A stretch of 64,000 bases of DNA, from assembly GCA_036245525.1 (NCBI GenBank), contig BTPG01000007.1, forward strand, positions 121,354,844 to 121,418,843, read 5' to 3'. The stretch is from Semisulcospira habei (taxonomy: Eukaryota; Mollusca; Gastropoda; Semisulcospiridae). The first letter of the stretch is position 1. Each line of letters starts with the position of its first letter. The position numbers and the translations under genes were made by a program. The notes below the pieces were generated by a model. It made no database searches. It saw only the letters and a program-made list of their open reading frames with translations, and was not told the origin of the DNA. Of the stretch, positions 33,215 through 44,961 are shown piece after piece.

Positions 33215-33263
33215 CACCGTCAAGCAACGCGATGCACTCATTTGTACGAGTTGTGAAGTTCCA

Positions 33264-33381
33264 CTGTTACACGGCAAATGCCAGCATGTCCATTTTTGAG
33301 AAAATCGCGCTTTACATTGAATACAAACAAAATCTCGCTTTTCTCAAAAATGGAAATACTGGCATTTGCCTTATAAAGGCA
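33264..33381. repeat. Family H hairpin, intact copy
   Basis: GGCAAATGCCAGCATGTCCA, then TTTTTGAGAAAATCGCG, pairs with CGCTTTTCTCAAAAATGGA, then AATACTGGCATTTGCC, around CATTGAATACAAACAAAATC. Confidence 0.88.
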
Positions 33382-34136
33382 GACTTTAAACCGTGACATT
33401 CCCCCAAATTTAAGGGTTAAAAGTAAAGAACCTGTTATGACTGTTGCACGCTCGTAAACGTTGAAACAAATGATTCGGATTCAAATAAATGAAAGCATTA
33501 TCGGTCAGCAAGGGGCACAGATTCTCACGAATCCCTGCGAATACAGGGAGTCATCAGAATCTGTGCCTCTTGCATATGGAGGAGGCATTCTACCAGTCAC
33601 ATTGCAGATGGAACGTATATGTACACCAGATGGCTGTCCCATAAACCATTGCGTTAACACCTTTATGCTGATGGTGGCGACAGGAACTAGCATCCTGCCA
33701 TGTCACCCAGACACACAGACGTGTGCCCTTGACTTAGGGCGCGCGATTTAGGTGTCTACACTCTAGCTAGGGATCCACTCAACGTCAGCATAATCCTCAC
33801 GAACATACTGCAGGTAACATTTAAAGTCATAACGCGCAAAAGGCGTACTGCTTCGCATAAATTCCCCAAGCGTCAGAAAGTCACATTGTGATGCAGGCGT
33901 GTTCTTCTGACTAGCGAAATCCGGACCAAAACGGTGACTGCCGAGCGTGCAAAATTCAGAGACTGAAGAACCCAAAAGAGAAAGAAACACTTTTGGGTTC
34001 TTTTTGGACTTGCGGACATCCTAATTCTGTGTCTGCACTCTGCCGTAGGCGAAACCTTGTACATCTGCTTGGTGTCAGGAGATCGCCATGACCCTAGCAG
34101 AAGCTATGGATTTGCACTAGGCGTAAATTCTCGACC
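33382..34136. other. Spacer with a degraded family A hairpin
   Basis: The family A copy at 33508-33573 is listed separately. AACCCAAAAGAGAAAGAAAC and CTTTTGGGTT around 33969-33999 make a short hairpin. Nothing coding was recognised. Confidence 0.4.
33508..33573. repeat. Family A hairpin, degraded
   Basis: GCAAGGGGCACAGATTCTCA pairs with CAGAATCTGTGCCTCTTGC. The CACAGATT/AATCTGTG change is matched on both arms. Confidence 0.85.
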
Positions 34137-34244
34137 CTAGTAAGCAAAGAACACTCGGGCCGACGACGGCCGAAGTGGACCCGCGCACTGTCGTGAGCGG
34201 GCCCACTGCGGCCGAAGTCGGCTCGAGGACCTTGGCGTACTGCG
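34137..34244. repeat. Family C foldback element
   Basis: AGTAAGCAAAGAACACTCGG and CTCGAGGACCTTGGCGTACT flank GGCCGAAGTGGACCCGCGCA and GCGGGCCCACTGCGGCC. Confidence 0.88.
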
Positions 34245-34499
34245 GCCCAGGTGCACCTGTAATGAAAATTGTCCTAAAGTGTCCTTTTGACTTACAAGTT
34301 GCTTAACTGGTAGCATGAGCAGTGTCTGATCCACTGATTTGCAAAAAAGGTACACGTTCTGCAGACTTCAGGGACTCACACGAGTCTTTGCCTCTTATTA
34401 GTATTCTTTATTTATATCCTCAGACTGACAGGATGGGGAGTGGGGAAAATATTGTGACGAGTGATTGTTCGACTTGAACAGTTTTAGATTCCGTCACGC

Positions 34500-34725
34500 C
34501 CGAGTAGTAGTTGTTGTTGTTGTTATTGCTGTTGTTGCTGCTGTTGCTGATGATGATGGTGTTCTTGTTAGTTTTGTTTGTTTGTTGTTGTTGTTGGTTG
34601 CTTTTTGTTGTTGTTGTTTTGGTGTTTTTTGTTTTGTTTGTTCTTTTTTTTTTTTTTTTTTTTTTTTGGGGGGGAGGCGTGGAGGGGGGGGGGAGGCGTG
34701 GAGGGGGGGGGAGGGTAGCTTTAAT
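34500..34725. repeat. (TTG)n-like, T and G homopolymer stretch
   Basis: GTTGTTGTTGTTATTGCTG-like repeats, a T run at 34646-34667, then GGGGGGGAGGCGTGGAGG occurring twice. Confidence 0.85.
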
Positions 34726-34739
34726 TTTTATTCTCCTTA

Positions 34740-35137
34740 TTTGCGAATGACAATTCGTGAAGTCATGCTAGTCACCCCACCTTTTGCCCCCGTTCAAAGT
34801 CTCATTTTGTGCATCTTCAAGAAACATGACATGTCGTGAGCTCCCTCGCACAAAACAACATGCCTTTGCTTCTCACTACATCTGAACAAGAATCAATCTG
34901 ATCAGTTACTTATATTATGATGACCGTCGTGGTCAATACAATCTTCTGCGACTCTGTATTACATGATTAGAGGAAGTGAGCTCTTCGACTCAGGACGTGA
35001 AAAGGAAAATAATATCGCTGACAGCAGAATCGACTAATACCGGAACTTCTTGAGACAACACGCAAGTTGTAGACGTATACCCTGATATCAAGATCTCTCC
35101 TGTTAAGGACTGTATAAAATGGGACCAATCCCTGCCA
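34740..35137. other. Spacer, nothing recognised
   Basis: No open frame with a recognisable domain and no repeat ends. Confidence 0.4.
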
Positions 35138-35206
35138 GCGATAGGCACCGATTCTTATGCACTCACGCAGCTACAGGGTTTCATGAGCATCCATGCCTCC
35201 TTCAAG
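35138..35206. repeat. Family A hairpin, strongly degraded
   Basis: GCGATAGGCACCGATTCTTA and TTTCATGAGCATCCATGCCT keep recognisable arms with many mismatches. Confidence 0.6.
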
Positions 35207-35389
35207 TGAAAGAGGCAGTCTGAGGGGAGTCGACCACATTTCTTTTTCAAATGAACCATACTTGCCTCCCAGCAGGAGATGGCACCAAGGGGAATTAACT
35301 CCCGCCGCCTACGCTCGTAGGGGCGCCATTTTGTGTAAATGGTAAATTTTGATAAGCGTGAGTTCCAACCGGCAAACCTAAGTCTGTCT

Positions 35390-35455
35390 GGAAGAGGCAT
35401 AGATTTTCATGAGCCCGTGCGACCGCATGGGTTCATGAGAATCTATGCCTCTTGT
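35390..35455. repeat. Family A hairpin
   Basis: GAAGAGGCATAGATTTTCAT and ATGAGAATCTATGCCTCTTG around GCCCGTGCGACCGCATGGGT. The loop-side CCCGTGCG/CGCATGGG differs from CCCCTGCG/CGCAGGGG on both arms. Confidence 0.9.
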
Positions 35456-35864
35456 AGATGTTAAGGTGACTTATTTTCACCTCGTACAGAGGCAGAGACC
35501 GGGGCTTCAAGTATGATGTGAACCCCAAAGAGGCGCCCGCATCGCATCCTTCAGGGTTGACGTGTCATTAGACTTGGCGATAGCTCATGTGGTGAATTAT
35601 TACCTACTTTTTTCTTCGCAGACGTAAGCCGGGAGCAGTGTGGCACCTGAGTAAACAGGTGCAAGGGCAGCAGTATGGTTGGCGTCCGTAGTAACAGATA
35701 TTCATCTGCATGCATCCCTTAGAGGTTCGCGCTGATTATGGTCTAAGTTTCTCTGCGGGCGGATCATGATGCTAGCAACAAAAGCGTTTTTGGATTAAAA
35801 AAAAATAGTGTATGGAAGTACTGTGACTGCTACCTCTTTTAAAAAGACAGATCGTAATTTGTCT

Positions 35865-36205
35865 GATTGAACTGAATTAAATACTCAATTGAAATGAATT
35901 GAATTGAAACTGAACTTAATCAAAATGAATTGAATTGAACTGAATTCTATTGAATTAAATTGGATTGAATTGAATTGAACTGAACTGAGCTGAGTTGAAC
36001 TGAACTGAACTGGTCTGAACTGAACTGAATTGAACTGAAATCGACACTGACACTATATTAATATTAAATTGCATTGAACTTGAAAATAAACTTGAACTTG
36101 AAATTGAGCTTGGACTTAAAGTTCAAAATAAACTTGAAATTGAAAATGAACTTGAACTTGAACTTGAACTTGAACGTGAACTTGAATTTGAAATAGAATT
36201 GAACT
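35865..36205. repeat. Imperfect (GAATT/GAACT)n and (AACTTG)n repeats
   Basis: Pentamers TGAATTGAACTGAACTGAG dominate to about 36040, then hexamers AACTTGAACTTGAACTTG to 36200. A shorter relative lies at 45978-46045. Confidence 0.88.
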
Positions 36206-36399
36206 GAAAATCATTATTGTCCATTAAACGTTACGCTTAAATGGAAATTTCCTCTACTGACAAATTAACGATATGCATCTACACAGTTTCCTGCAGTCCG
36301 AGGTCAACATACTAGCAGCGTAGTATTACATCATCAGGAGGCTATCATCAGGACTTGAGTCTGTTACTCACACCTGACAGAATACAGGGGGCGATCAAC

Positions 36400-36556
36400 A
36401 AATCGTGATAGTTTAAGGGTAGAACTACATCAGTTTGGCGCCTCGGATATACACTGACCATGACATTTCACGGATAGCGCCAGATCAGCTTGGCGCCCTC
36501 TGAGGCCCCGAGCTGATCTGGTGCTGCCCTTGAACTGTCATGGTCCAGCCATCTCC
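36400..36556. repeat. Two family B pieces in tandem
   Basis: A left arm AATCGTGATAGTTTAAGGGT to TTTGGCGCC is followed by a second hairpin from GACCATGACATTTCACGG to AACTGTCATGGTCCAGCC. The second has the ATCAGCTTGGCGCC/GAGCTGAT subtype on both arms. Confidence 0.75.
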
Positions 36557-37254
36557 TATTCGTCAGAGACCGCCGTCCCAAGAAACGATCCCTGGCTAGG
36601 AAGAATTAAGATTGAGATCCCAATTTTATGGTCCTGCTGAGAAGATGTTCTTTCGGCGCCTGCATAAACGAATAATGACTCAATCGTAGTTTGAAACCAC
36701 AATGACTATCCCCCATCTGATGATCAAAGGTGTAAATGGGGCAGATAAGAGGCATAACTGTTCATACTGCTCACTGCAGTAAGCTGGGATTATAGGTATC
36801 TGTGTCTCTCACTTTAGAATGTGAAGTTTGCTGTCGATAAATGTCAATGCGATGATGTTTGTGGTGGTTTCTCGTCTACTATATTCATCTAGCTCACAGC
36901 AGCAATGATACCGCGGACAGAAATGTTATGTAGGTGTGTATGTTATTAATGTGACATAGGAATGTTGGTGCGACATTTCCCATTAATCTGTTTGCATAGG
37001 CCGTAACAATAAAACGTCTGTTGTACAGATGTGAATGTGAAGTGTTCACTTTAGAGATGTGGCCGTGCATGCTATGAATGCATAATGGAAATTATGTTAT
37101 GTTGGTTCGACATTTTACATAAATCTGTTTGCCTTCAATATAAATCATCTGCAATACAGATCTGAATGTAAAATTTTCTCTGAAAAGCTCGTGCCCTCAT
37201 AAACCCATTTCATTAAAATTGTATTATGCGCTTTTCCTATTTTATTTTGTTACT
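36557..37254. other. Spacer with duplicated short words
   Basis: A loose direct repeat at about 36955-37050 and 37090-37170 (TGTTGGTGCGACATTTCCCA, TGTTGGTTCGACATTTTACA, each with AATCTGTTTGC). A very degraded family A copy may lie at 36748-36810. Confidence 0.45.
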
Positions 37255-37263
37255 TCAGAACCT

Positions 37264-37924
37264 TATTTACTTACTTACGCCTGTCACCCCTCCCAGGGTA
37301 TAGGCCGTCGACGAGAGACCTCCAGCGACTCCTATCCTGTGCTTCTCCTTCGATTTTACTCCAGGTGGTTCCCAGTCTCTTGATGTCTGCTTGGAGGTCT
37401 CGACGCCAGGTGTTTCTCGGCCTGCCTCTTTTCCTCTTTCCCTGGGGGTTCCATGACAATGCCTGCCTAGTGATACTAGAAGCTGGCTTTCTCAGACTGT
37501 GACCAATCCATCCCCATCTTCTTCGTCCAATTTCATTCTCTGCTGTTATCTGCTCTGTTCTCTCCCAGAGTCTGACGTTGCTGATCTTCTCTGGCCAGTG
37601 GATTTTCAAAATTCTTCTAAGGCAACTGTTTATGAAGATCTGTACTCTGTTGACTGTGGTTTTTGTCAATCTCCAAGTCTCTGCTCCATATAGGAGAACT
37701 GCTTTTACGTTGGAGTTGAAAATCCGGACTTTGGTGTGTTGTGACAGCTCTCTGGAACTCCACACTTTTTTTCAACTGGAGAAAGGCTGCTCTGGCTTTA
37801 CCGATTCGTGCTCTGACATCTGCATCAGTGCCGCCTTTTTTGTCTATGATGCTCCCGAGATAGGTGAAGGACTCCACCTCCTCCAACGGGGTGCCAGCAA
37901 GCAAGACTGGTTCTTCCTTGGTTG
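37264..37924 (-). pseudogene. LINE L2-type 3' end, extra copy in tandem
   Basis: It repeats the last 660 bp of the adjacent full element (37925-41227) in the same orientation, ending with the same (TAAG)n tail, and starts exactly where the first tail stops. Frame 37765-37271 reads SSRELSQHTKVRIFNSN to DGLYPGRGDRRK. TSD copies (TCAGAACCT) lie outside both units. Confidence 0.88.
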
Positions 37925-40900
37925 CTTACTTACTTACGCCTGTCACCCCTCCCCGGGTATAGGCCGTACACGAGAGACCTCCAGCGACTCCTGTCCTGTG
38001 CTTCTCCTTCGATTTTACTCCAGGTGGTTCCCAGTCTCTTGATGTCTGCTTGAAGGTCTCGACGCCGGGTGTTTCTCGGCCTGCCTCTTTTCCTCTTTCC
38101 CTGGGGGTTCCATGACAATGCCTGCCTAATGATACTGGAAGCTGGCTTTCTCACACTGTGACCAATCCATCCCCATCTTCTTCGCGCAATTTCATTCTCT
38201 GCTGTTATATGCTCTGTTCTCTCCCAGAGTCTGACGTTGCTGATGTTCTCTGGCTAGTGGATTTTCAAAATTCTTCTAAGGCAACTGTTTATGAAGATCT
38301 GTACTCTGTTGACTGTGGTTTTTATCAATCTCCAAGTCTCTGCTCCATATAGGAGAACTGCTTTTACGTTGGAGTTGAAAATCCGGACTTTGGTGTGTTG
38401 TGACAGCTCTCTGGAACTCCACACTTTTTTTCAACTGGAGAAAGGCTGCTCTGGCTTTACCGATTCGTGCTCTGACATCTGCATCAGTGCCGCCTTTTTT
38501 GTCTATGATGCTCCCGAGATAGGTGAAAGACTCCACCTCCTCCAACCGGGTGCCAGCAAGCAAGACTGGTTCTTCCTTGGTTGCGTTCAGCCTCATTGTC
38601 TTTGTTTTCTGTTTGTGGATGGCGAGGCCCACTTGGGACGAGATGTCAGCAACCCTCGTGGTTTTGTCCTGCATTTGTTGATGAGTGTGGGACAGTAATG
38701 CCAAATCGTCTGCAAAATCGAGGTCATCAAGCTGTGTCCATAGTGTCCATTGTATTCCACTTCGTCTGTGCTCTGTGGTCCTCTTCATGACCCAGTCTAT
38801 GGCCAGTAGGAAGAGAAACGGAGACAGCAGACACCCCTGCCTGACACCGGTTCTGACCTGGAGCTTCCTGGTGAACTGCCCTTCGTGGATCACGCGACAT
38901 GTCATGACATCGTAGCTGCTCTTGATCAGGCGGACGAGCTTTGTGGGTACACCGTAGTGTCGTAGGAGTTTCCACAAAGTCTCTCGGTCCACGCTGTCAA
39001 ATGCTTTCTCGTAATCCACAAAGTTGACGTACAGCGGGGAGCTCCACTCCAGAGACTGTTCCACGATGATGCGGAGAGTAGCGATCTGGTCTGTACATGA
39101 TCGTTTTTTCCTGAATCCTGCTTGCTGGTTTCTCATCTTGGGTCAACATAGCTCTTCATTCTCTCCAGGATGATCCTGTTGAAGACCTTTCCTGGTACTG
39201 ACAGCAAGGTGATTCCTCTGTAGTTGGAACACTTGCTGAGGTCGCCTTTCTTAGGAAGCTTGATTAGGTACCCCTCCTTCCAGTCAGCCGGCATCACCTC
39301 CTCTTCCCAGATTTTTTCCAAACAGTGGGTACAGCAGCTCTACTGTTGTCTCTAGGTCTGCTTTCAGAGACTCCGCTGGGATGCCATCTGGCCCTGCTGC
39401 TTTGCCGTTCTTCAAAAATGCCACTGCTCTTCTGATCTCTTCCCGGCTGGGTCTGTCACAGCTGATGGGTAGGTCGGTCTCTGCTGGCTGGATGTCTGAG
39501 GGGTCGGGTGGGCTGGGTCTGTTCAGTAACTCTTCAAAGTACTCGGCCCATCTGTCGAGTTGGTCTGCTTTGTCTGCAATAGGCTTGCCTTCTTTGTCTT
39601 TTACTGGACTTTCTGTATGGCCATACTTGCCCGACAATCTTCTGGTAATGTCGTAGAGCTGTTTCATGTTGCCGCTGCCTGCTGCCTTTTCTGCCTCTGA
39701 TGCCTGGCTGTCTGTGTAGGCCCTCTTGTCTGCCCTGATACTCCTCTTCACCTCGCGGTTGGCTTCCGAGTATTCCTCCTGTGCCCTTGCTTTGGCTGCT
39801 CTCGTGCGACTGTTGTTGACAACTGCTTTCTTCTGCTTCCTCACTTCTATCTTCTTCAAGGTCTGTGCCGACAGCCAGTCCTTGTGATGGTGTTTCCTGA
39901 ACCCTACAGTGTCTTTGCAGGTTGAGTTCAGCGCCTCTCTAACTGCCTTCCACTGCTGCTCTGTGGTGTCCGCCTCCTCTTCATTTACTAGCTCCTGTAG
40001 CGCTTGAAACCGGTTGGACAGCACCAGTTTGAACTCTTCTCTCACTCCAGTCTCTTGCAGGAGGCCTACATTATAGCGCTGTCTTCTTGTTGTCTCTGTG
40101 CGGCTTTTCTTTAACTTGAGCTTTATTCTTAATGTAAGGAGATGGTGGTCTGAGGCGACATCTGCTCCCCTCCTCACTCGAACATCTTGAAGGGATCTTC
40201 TAAATTTCTTGCTAATGCAGATATGGTCTATTTGGTTCTCTGTAGTATGGTCAGGTGAGACCCAAGTTGCTTTATGTATTCTTCTGTGTAGGAATATGCT
40301 GCCTCCAATGAAAAGTCTGTTTAGAGCACGAAAGTCTACAAACCTCTCCCCGTTCTCACTCATCTCCCCTAGTCCCTGTCTCCCCATCACCTCTTCATAT
40401 CCGGTGTTGTCCTCCCCTATTTTGGCATTAAAATCGCCCATGACGATGGTGATGTCTCGCTCCGCACATTTGTCCACAGCACTCTGGAGTCGGTCGTAGA
40501 ACTCTTTTTTCTCTTCCTCGTCACTGTCATTAGTGGGCGCATAACACTGGATGACGTTCAGCTTGAGCTTTTTCTTGGTTCTAAGGGCTGCTGTGATAAT
40601 TCTTGGCCTAAGAGGTTCCCAGCCCATCAGCGATCTCTGTGCCACTGGTGACAGCATGAATGCTACTCCTTCTGTATGGGGGGCATTCTCCTCTTCATGA
40701 CCTGAATACAGAATCATCTCCCCACTTAACAGCCTTTTCTGGCCAGACTGCGTCCATCTGGCTTCGCTGATACCTAGCAGGGAAAGGTTGTACTTTTGCA
40801 TTTCCGCTGCTATCTGGGCGGCCTTGCCGCTGTGGTACATGGTCTTGACATTCCATGTGCCCATGGTTGTGTCCCTAGATAGAGAGAGGCGGCTCGGTCC

Positions 40901-41227
40901 TGTGGCTTCCGAAGACTTCCGGCTTTCACCACAGGACGTCATAAATCTTCTGGTAGAAGAACCTTCCTCCTCCAGGAAAGAAGTTGCTGTTTGTCTTTTC
41001 GTCGGCGTTTTTGTAGCTATTTCCTTATTTGCAGGGCGGGGAAGCTACCCCAGCGCCCAACCCCCTTACTAGGAGGACCAGGTTTTTTTTTTTGTTGGAG
41101 TCACCTTTCCTTAGACCATGTTGGTTCACGGCACCTTATTTCATTCGGTGCACCCCTCTCGCGAGGGACCCCCTATCCACCACCCAGTGGATGCGCCTCA
41201 ACGCCGTATGGTACCAGCGCGAGGACC
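37925..41227 (-). pseudogene. RTE-like LINE (L2 type), near full length, frameshifted
   Basis: The direct repeat TCAGAACCT at 37255-37263 and 41228-41236 flanks this unit plus the extra 3' copy. Endonuclease frame 40942-39284: TTMGTWNVKTMYHSGKAA, LLGISEARWTQSG, VIQCYAPTNDSDEEE, IVMGDFNAKIGED and DHICISKKF. Reverse transcriptase pieces 39321-39133 and 39136-38276: YLIKLPKKGDLSKCSNYRGI, FRKKRSCTDQIATL, VDYEKAFDSVD, GVRQGCLLSPFLF and LDFADDLALLSH. Breaks near 39318 and 39136 and a shift near 38430 disable it. Its 5' leader matches the first copy to within four bases, which supports a true 5' end. Confidence 0.92.
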
Positions 41228-41278
41228 TCAGAACCTGATCTGAGCTATTGCTTTAGTGAAAGATCACCTAGCTGTCAA

Positions 41279-41501
41279 TAACCCCTTCTCTGTCGAAAAA
41301 AAAAGTGAACGCGATCCAACGGCAAAAGACATAGATCCACATGAGCCCCCTCGACTGCGGGGGCTCATGAGGATCTATGCGTCTTGCAGAGACCGATTTG
41401 TATCGATGTTTCGTGGACCGTGGCAGTTATGGCGTTTGATCGTCGAATGAACAAGGATTTCAGAAACAAAAATGTACCCAGAGTGGCAGGGAAGGAGTTA
41501 A
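41279..41501. repeat. Family A TTAA-type foldback element, well kept
   Basis: TAACCCCTTCTCTG at one end and CAGGGAAGGAGTTAA at the other bound 223 bp. The hairpin is 41322-41387 (GCAAAAGACATAGATCC and GGATCTATGCGTCTTGC). The right part reads GACCGATTTGTATCGATGTT, shared with other family A copies. Confidence 0.9.
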
Positions 41502-41793
41502 AGACCATTTGGCTGGCTACATCCACCTAACGGGTGATCTTTAATGAAAGGTGACACTTTTTCGCCTCGGAGACTTCATATTTCAGTTAAGACCACTTAT
41601 TGCTTGCAGCCAAAAGGTGGTCACTAAAACCCGCTATTTTAAGCATATGCTAGAGGTTACACTATATGGTTATAAGGTTCTGTCGGAAAATATAAGTAAT
41701 TTGAAGTTTTTATCATAATTACTAAATTATGTCAAGTGAGAAGCTTGCAAAGTGGTCGTCGCCTTGTTTCTTTCCTTTCTTGTTTGTTGACCT

Positions 41794-42007
41794 TTAACTC
41801 ATTCAGCCCCGACACACCACAGCAAGACATGGATCGGGCATGATAGTTCAAGGATGGTGCCAGAATAGCTTGGCGCCCATAGGCGCCAAGGTATTCTGGC
41901 ACCACCCTTGAACTATCATGCTCGATCTCTCTCTAGAATCGTAACACAGTCCTTCAGAGGGCAACTTCAAAATTAGGTGATTTCGGTCCTGGGGCAGAAT
42001 GTGTTAA
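41794..42007. repeat. Family B TTAA-ended foldback element
   Basis: TTAACTCATTCAGCCCCGAC to GGGGCAGAATGTGTTAA, 214 bp. Hairpin subtype GATGGTGCCAGAATAGC / GCTATTCTGGCACCACC apart from the ATTCTGG shift by one mismatch. Confidence 0.92.
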
Positions 42008-42099
42008 TCGTGCTCAAAACTGGTTTGAAGTAGCAAGCTGATTTGTACAAGTTCAAAATTATATCTCATCAACAACGCTGAGAGCGTGAACTTTCTGAC

Positions 42100-42182
42100 A
42101 GTCTTACTGGAATCATCGCGACGAAAAAAAAAAAAAAGAAGAAGAAAAAAAAAAGAACCGCTGCCGACAGCCAACGGGTTAA
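42100..42182. repeat. Family I fragment with A-rich insertion
   Basis: GGAATCATCGCGACGAAA, an A/AAG run, then CCGCTGCCGACAGCCAACGG and GTTAA. The left half is missing or unrecognised. Confidence 0.65.
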
Positions 42183-42264
42183 ACACCTAGGGACTTGGGA
42201 ATTTAAATCTTCTCTGGTTACGACCGATAATTAAGCGTTGAGTATTATAGTCCACAACGACTTC

Positions 42265-42348
42265 TGCTGTGTGTGTTCCGATCTGTGATTTTGAACCTTA
42301 CGGCTTGAAGCCCTGAGCTCCGAAATCACAGACCAGCGCACATTGGTT
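42265..42348. repeat. Isolated hairpin
   Basis: GTTCCGATCTGTGATTTTGA pairs loosely with TCCGAAATCACAGACCAGCG around CCTTACGGCTTGAAGCC. A triple repeat GAGTTGTGGCCCTTG follows at 42523-42585. Confidence 0.6.
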
Positions 42349-42654
42349 ACAGATGACAATTAAATGTCGAATGCAGCCTGATTACCTCTTATCTCAGCTT
42401 TCGTGTGTGTGAAAATTACTCACGCTGATTAATTAGCCGTTGAATGGACACGAAACCTGCATTTCCCCTCACTATCCACCCGTTATATTGGCCCGTTTTC
42501 GTCGGTCATCGACATGACTCTCGCGGGTTGTGGCCCTTGTCCTGCAGAGTTGTGGCCCTTGTTTCGCCGAGTTGTGGCCCTTGACGACGCCTCGTACTGA
42601 TAAGAAATCGTCATTAAAACAGTGCAAGATTAAGCAATTAATTCAGTCACGTCT

Positions 42655-42720
42655 GCAAGAGGCATAGATCCTTACGAGCCCCTGCAAATGCAAGGGCTCG
42701 TGAGAATCTATGTCCCTTGC
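42655..42720. repeat. Family A hairpin
   Basis: GCAAGAGGCATAGATCCTTA, then CGAG, and CTCGTGAGAATCTATGTCCC. The loop CCCCTGCAAATGCAAGGG has CAAATG in place of GAATG. Confidence 0.88.
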
Positions 42721-43280
42721 TTGGCGATGCCTGTCCTATTTGTATCCCCATGCGAGGGAGGTTCTGAGAGTTAGATCTACAAGAGATCACTCTGACTGCT
42801 AACACGGCAGCGTGGACACTGAATGTTGCAAAGCTGTTCACAGGTTTCGATCGGAGGGATACAGTGGACCCGCCAGAAGCCTTGCCCAGACAAAAACGCT
42901 TCTAACGTTACAGAGTGAAGCCAAAACTCACGTAACATCTTCTAGTCTCGATCCCACATTGGTTATCACGGCTATACATTCTACTCCTCTTATAACAAGG
43001 TCTGATATAACAAAATTCTGATATAGGCCCTAACCACTTGACAGACAAACAGTTAGATCCCCTGCCCCCGCCTATCAGGCACCCATCTGTCAAGCGCTGA
43101 GTGATTCACCTTGGTTTGTGCACAATTCTGCCAGTGCTAGCCTCACCTGTCTGGTTTGTGAGGATATAACCACACTTTTTTTCCCCAGAGGTCCCGACAG
43201 CACTTTTTCTGTGTAAATTACTTCGCTTGTAACAAACTTCGGGTACAATGACAAGAAAAGTTGGGTCCCCTGGCGATTTG
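42721..43280. other. Spacer, nothing recognised
   Basis: Short unrelated open frames only. Confidence 0.4.
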
Positions 43281-43494
43281 TTAACTCATTCTGCCCGCGA
43301 CACACCACAGCAAGATATGGCTCGCCCATGATAGTTTAAGGGTGGTGGCAGAATAGCTTGGCGCCTATAGGCGCCAAGCTATTCTGCCACCACCCTTGAA
43401 CTATCGTGGTCGATCTGTCTCCTGAATTGTAATGCAGTCCTCAGAGGATAACTCCAAAATATGGGTATTTCGTACCTAGGGCACAATGAGTTAA
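43281..43494. repeat. Family B TTAA-ended foldback element, well kept
   Basis: TTAACTCATTCTGCCCGCGA to GGGCACAATGAGTTAA, 214 bp. The stem has GGTGGTGGCAGAATAGCTTG and CAAGCTATTCTGCCACCACC: the usual TGCC/GGCA has become TGGC/GCCA on both arms. Confidence 0.93.
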
Positions 43495-43764
43495 TGTAGA
43501 TCATAGATACTTATCATCGTTCTAAACAGTCTTTGGAACTAGTCATTTTAAAAATCATAATATTTATCAAGTCAGCACAAATGCATTTTTCAAATAGGGA
43601 CGTTATAATACTCGCTGTAGACTGTAGGCAAACAGTTCTAATACAAAAAGAACTCTCTTACAAAAATACATTTTATTTTTCTAGTTATCGATTACACAAA
43701 ATAGCCCATAAACGTTATATTTTTCTGTAATTTTGATTATTTTCCTTTTTATGATTTCCGCAGG

Positions 43765-43905
43765 CATAGCCACCCAATCTGGGTGGCATGAGATTCTTAA
43801 CCGAAAGGTGGTTCGAGCCCCCGTAAGATAGGAAAAATTATATCCTCATCCATGACTCGTGAAATCATTTTCGATTTGGCAAAACACGTTGAGCCATAAA
43901 CCTTT
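43765..43905 (+). repeat. tRNA-derived SINE, degraded
   Basis: B-box-like GGTGGTTCGAGCCCCC at about 43807 lies downstream of a weak A-box (TGGGTGGCATGAG). The tail portion TTGAGCCATAAACCTTTAACG ends it. It was not matched closely to the other SINEs. Confidence 0.5.
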
Positions 43906-44133
43906 AACGTTTTTACCCCACCCGGCCGCAGCAGAAGTTTGAAGTGACCTGCCAGTGTCAGCACTAGTAGCGCCGTCTAGTGGTGCACGAGCAAGCACGT
44001 GCCACGCGCTCTCGACCTCTCACTCTCCGTCAGCCTGCCGCCATCTGCCGGAGGCACTGAAACTCATGAGTCCTCACTACACCCTCTTGCTGGTAAAACA
44101 CAGGTCAAGTTCAGCCCTGACACCAGCTGAGTA

Positions 44134-44235
44134 TGGATCGACCATGACAGGTCAAGAGTGGTGCAGGAATAGCTTGTCGCCTACAGGCGCCAAGCTATTC
44201 CTGCACGGCCGCTGGAACTATCATGGTCGATCGTC
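44134..44235. repeat. Family B hairpin
   Basis: GGATCGACCATGACAGGTCA to ATCATGGTCGATC. The subtype TGCAGGAATAGCTT and AAGCTATTCCTGCA is matched on both arms, where most copies have CCAGAATAG/CTATTCTGG. Confidence 0.88.
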
Positions 44236-44337
44236 GCCCGCCTAAACAGTAAGGTAGTCTTTGAAGAACAGAGGCTCCCAACTTTAGAAATTGCAATTTT
44301 CGCTGCTGAGTAGCCACAACACCCCACGATACGATGT

Positions 44338-44575
44338 GAGTCCATCATTATAGTTCAAGGGTGGTGTCAGAATAGTTTGACGCATGGTTCCAAGCTATGC
44401 CGGCTCCATCCATGAACGACCAAGCGTGATGGGCCAAACGACCAAACTTGTCACTAGAATTGGAATGTCACGTAAACATCACTGAGACTGACTTGAGAAC
44501 AACTCAGACTTTTAGAGAAGCCAAGCTATTCTGGCACCACCATTCAATTGTTACGGTTGATCTGTCTCCTGCAAC
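44338..44575. repeat. Family B element, rearranged
   Basis: A left arm (TATAGTTCAAGGGTGGTGTC) with a damaged centre, an unrelated stretch of about 80 bp, then an orphan right arm (CCAAGCTATTCTGGCACCAC) and the flank GTTGATCTGTCTCCTGCAA. Confidence 0.7.
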
Positions 44576-44896
44576 GATAATAATTTTGTCTTCGAGAAAC
44601 AACTTGACTCCACTGAGAAAGTCGAAGTTGAATTTCTAGGTTACCAAAGCTGGCAACGTCTCAATACTGACTTCCAAGTAAGAGATGTGTCGTAGAAGTT
44701 CATTTTTTACGTCTCTCTTCCTCAAACTGCGTAAGACACCGCGCTTTTCAGCCTGCTACTTCACTGTTGATATTTACCGCTGCGTCGTCTTACCTTGTGG
44801 CGGCTGAGATAGTCCTGCGCCAAAACCCTTAAAGCTTCCTCAGTCAAAGACACAAACCGTACGTAAATCAGTGAATGGAAGTGCTGCCACAGAAGA
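44576..44896. other. Spacer, nothing recognised
   Basis: No coding or repeat signature. Confidence 0.4.
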
Positions 44897-44961
44897 GCAA
44901 GAGGCACAGATTCGCATGAACCCTTGCGTTTTAGGGGCTCATAAGAATCTCTGCCTCTTGA
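44897..44961. repeat. Family A hairpin
   Basis: GCAAGAGGCACAGATTCGCA and TAAGAATCTCTGCCTCTTG around CCCTTGCGTTTTAGGGG, with a few mismatches. Confidence 0.83.
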
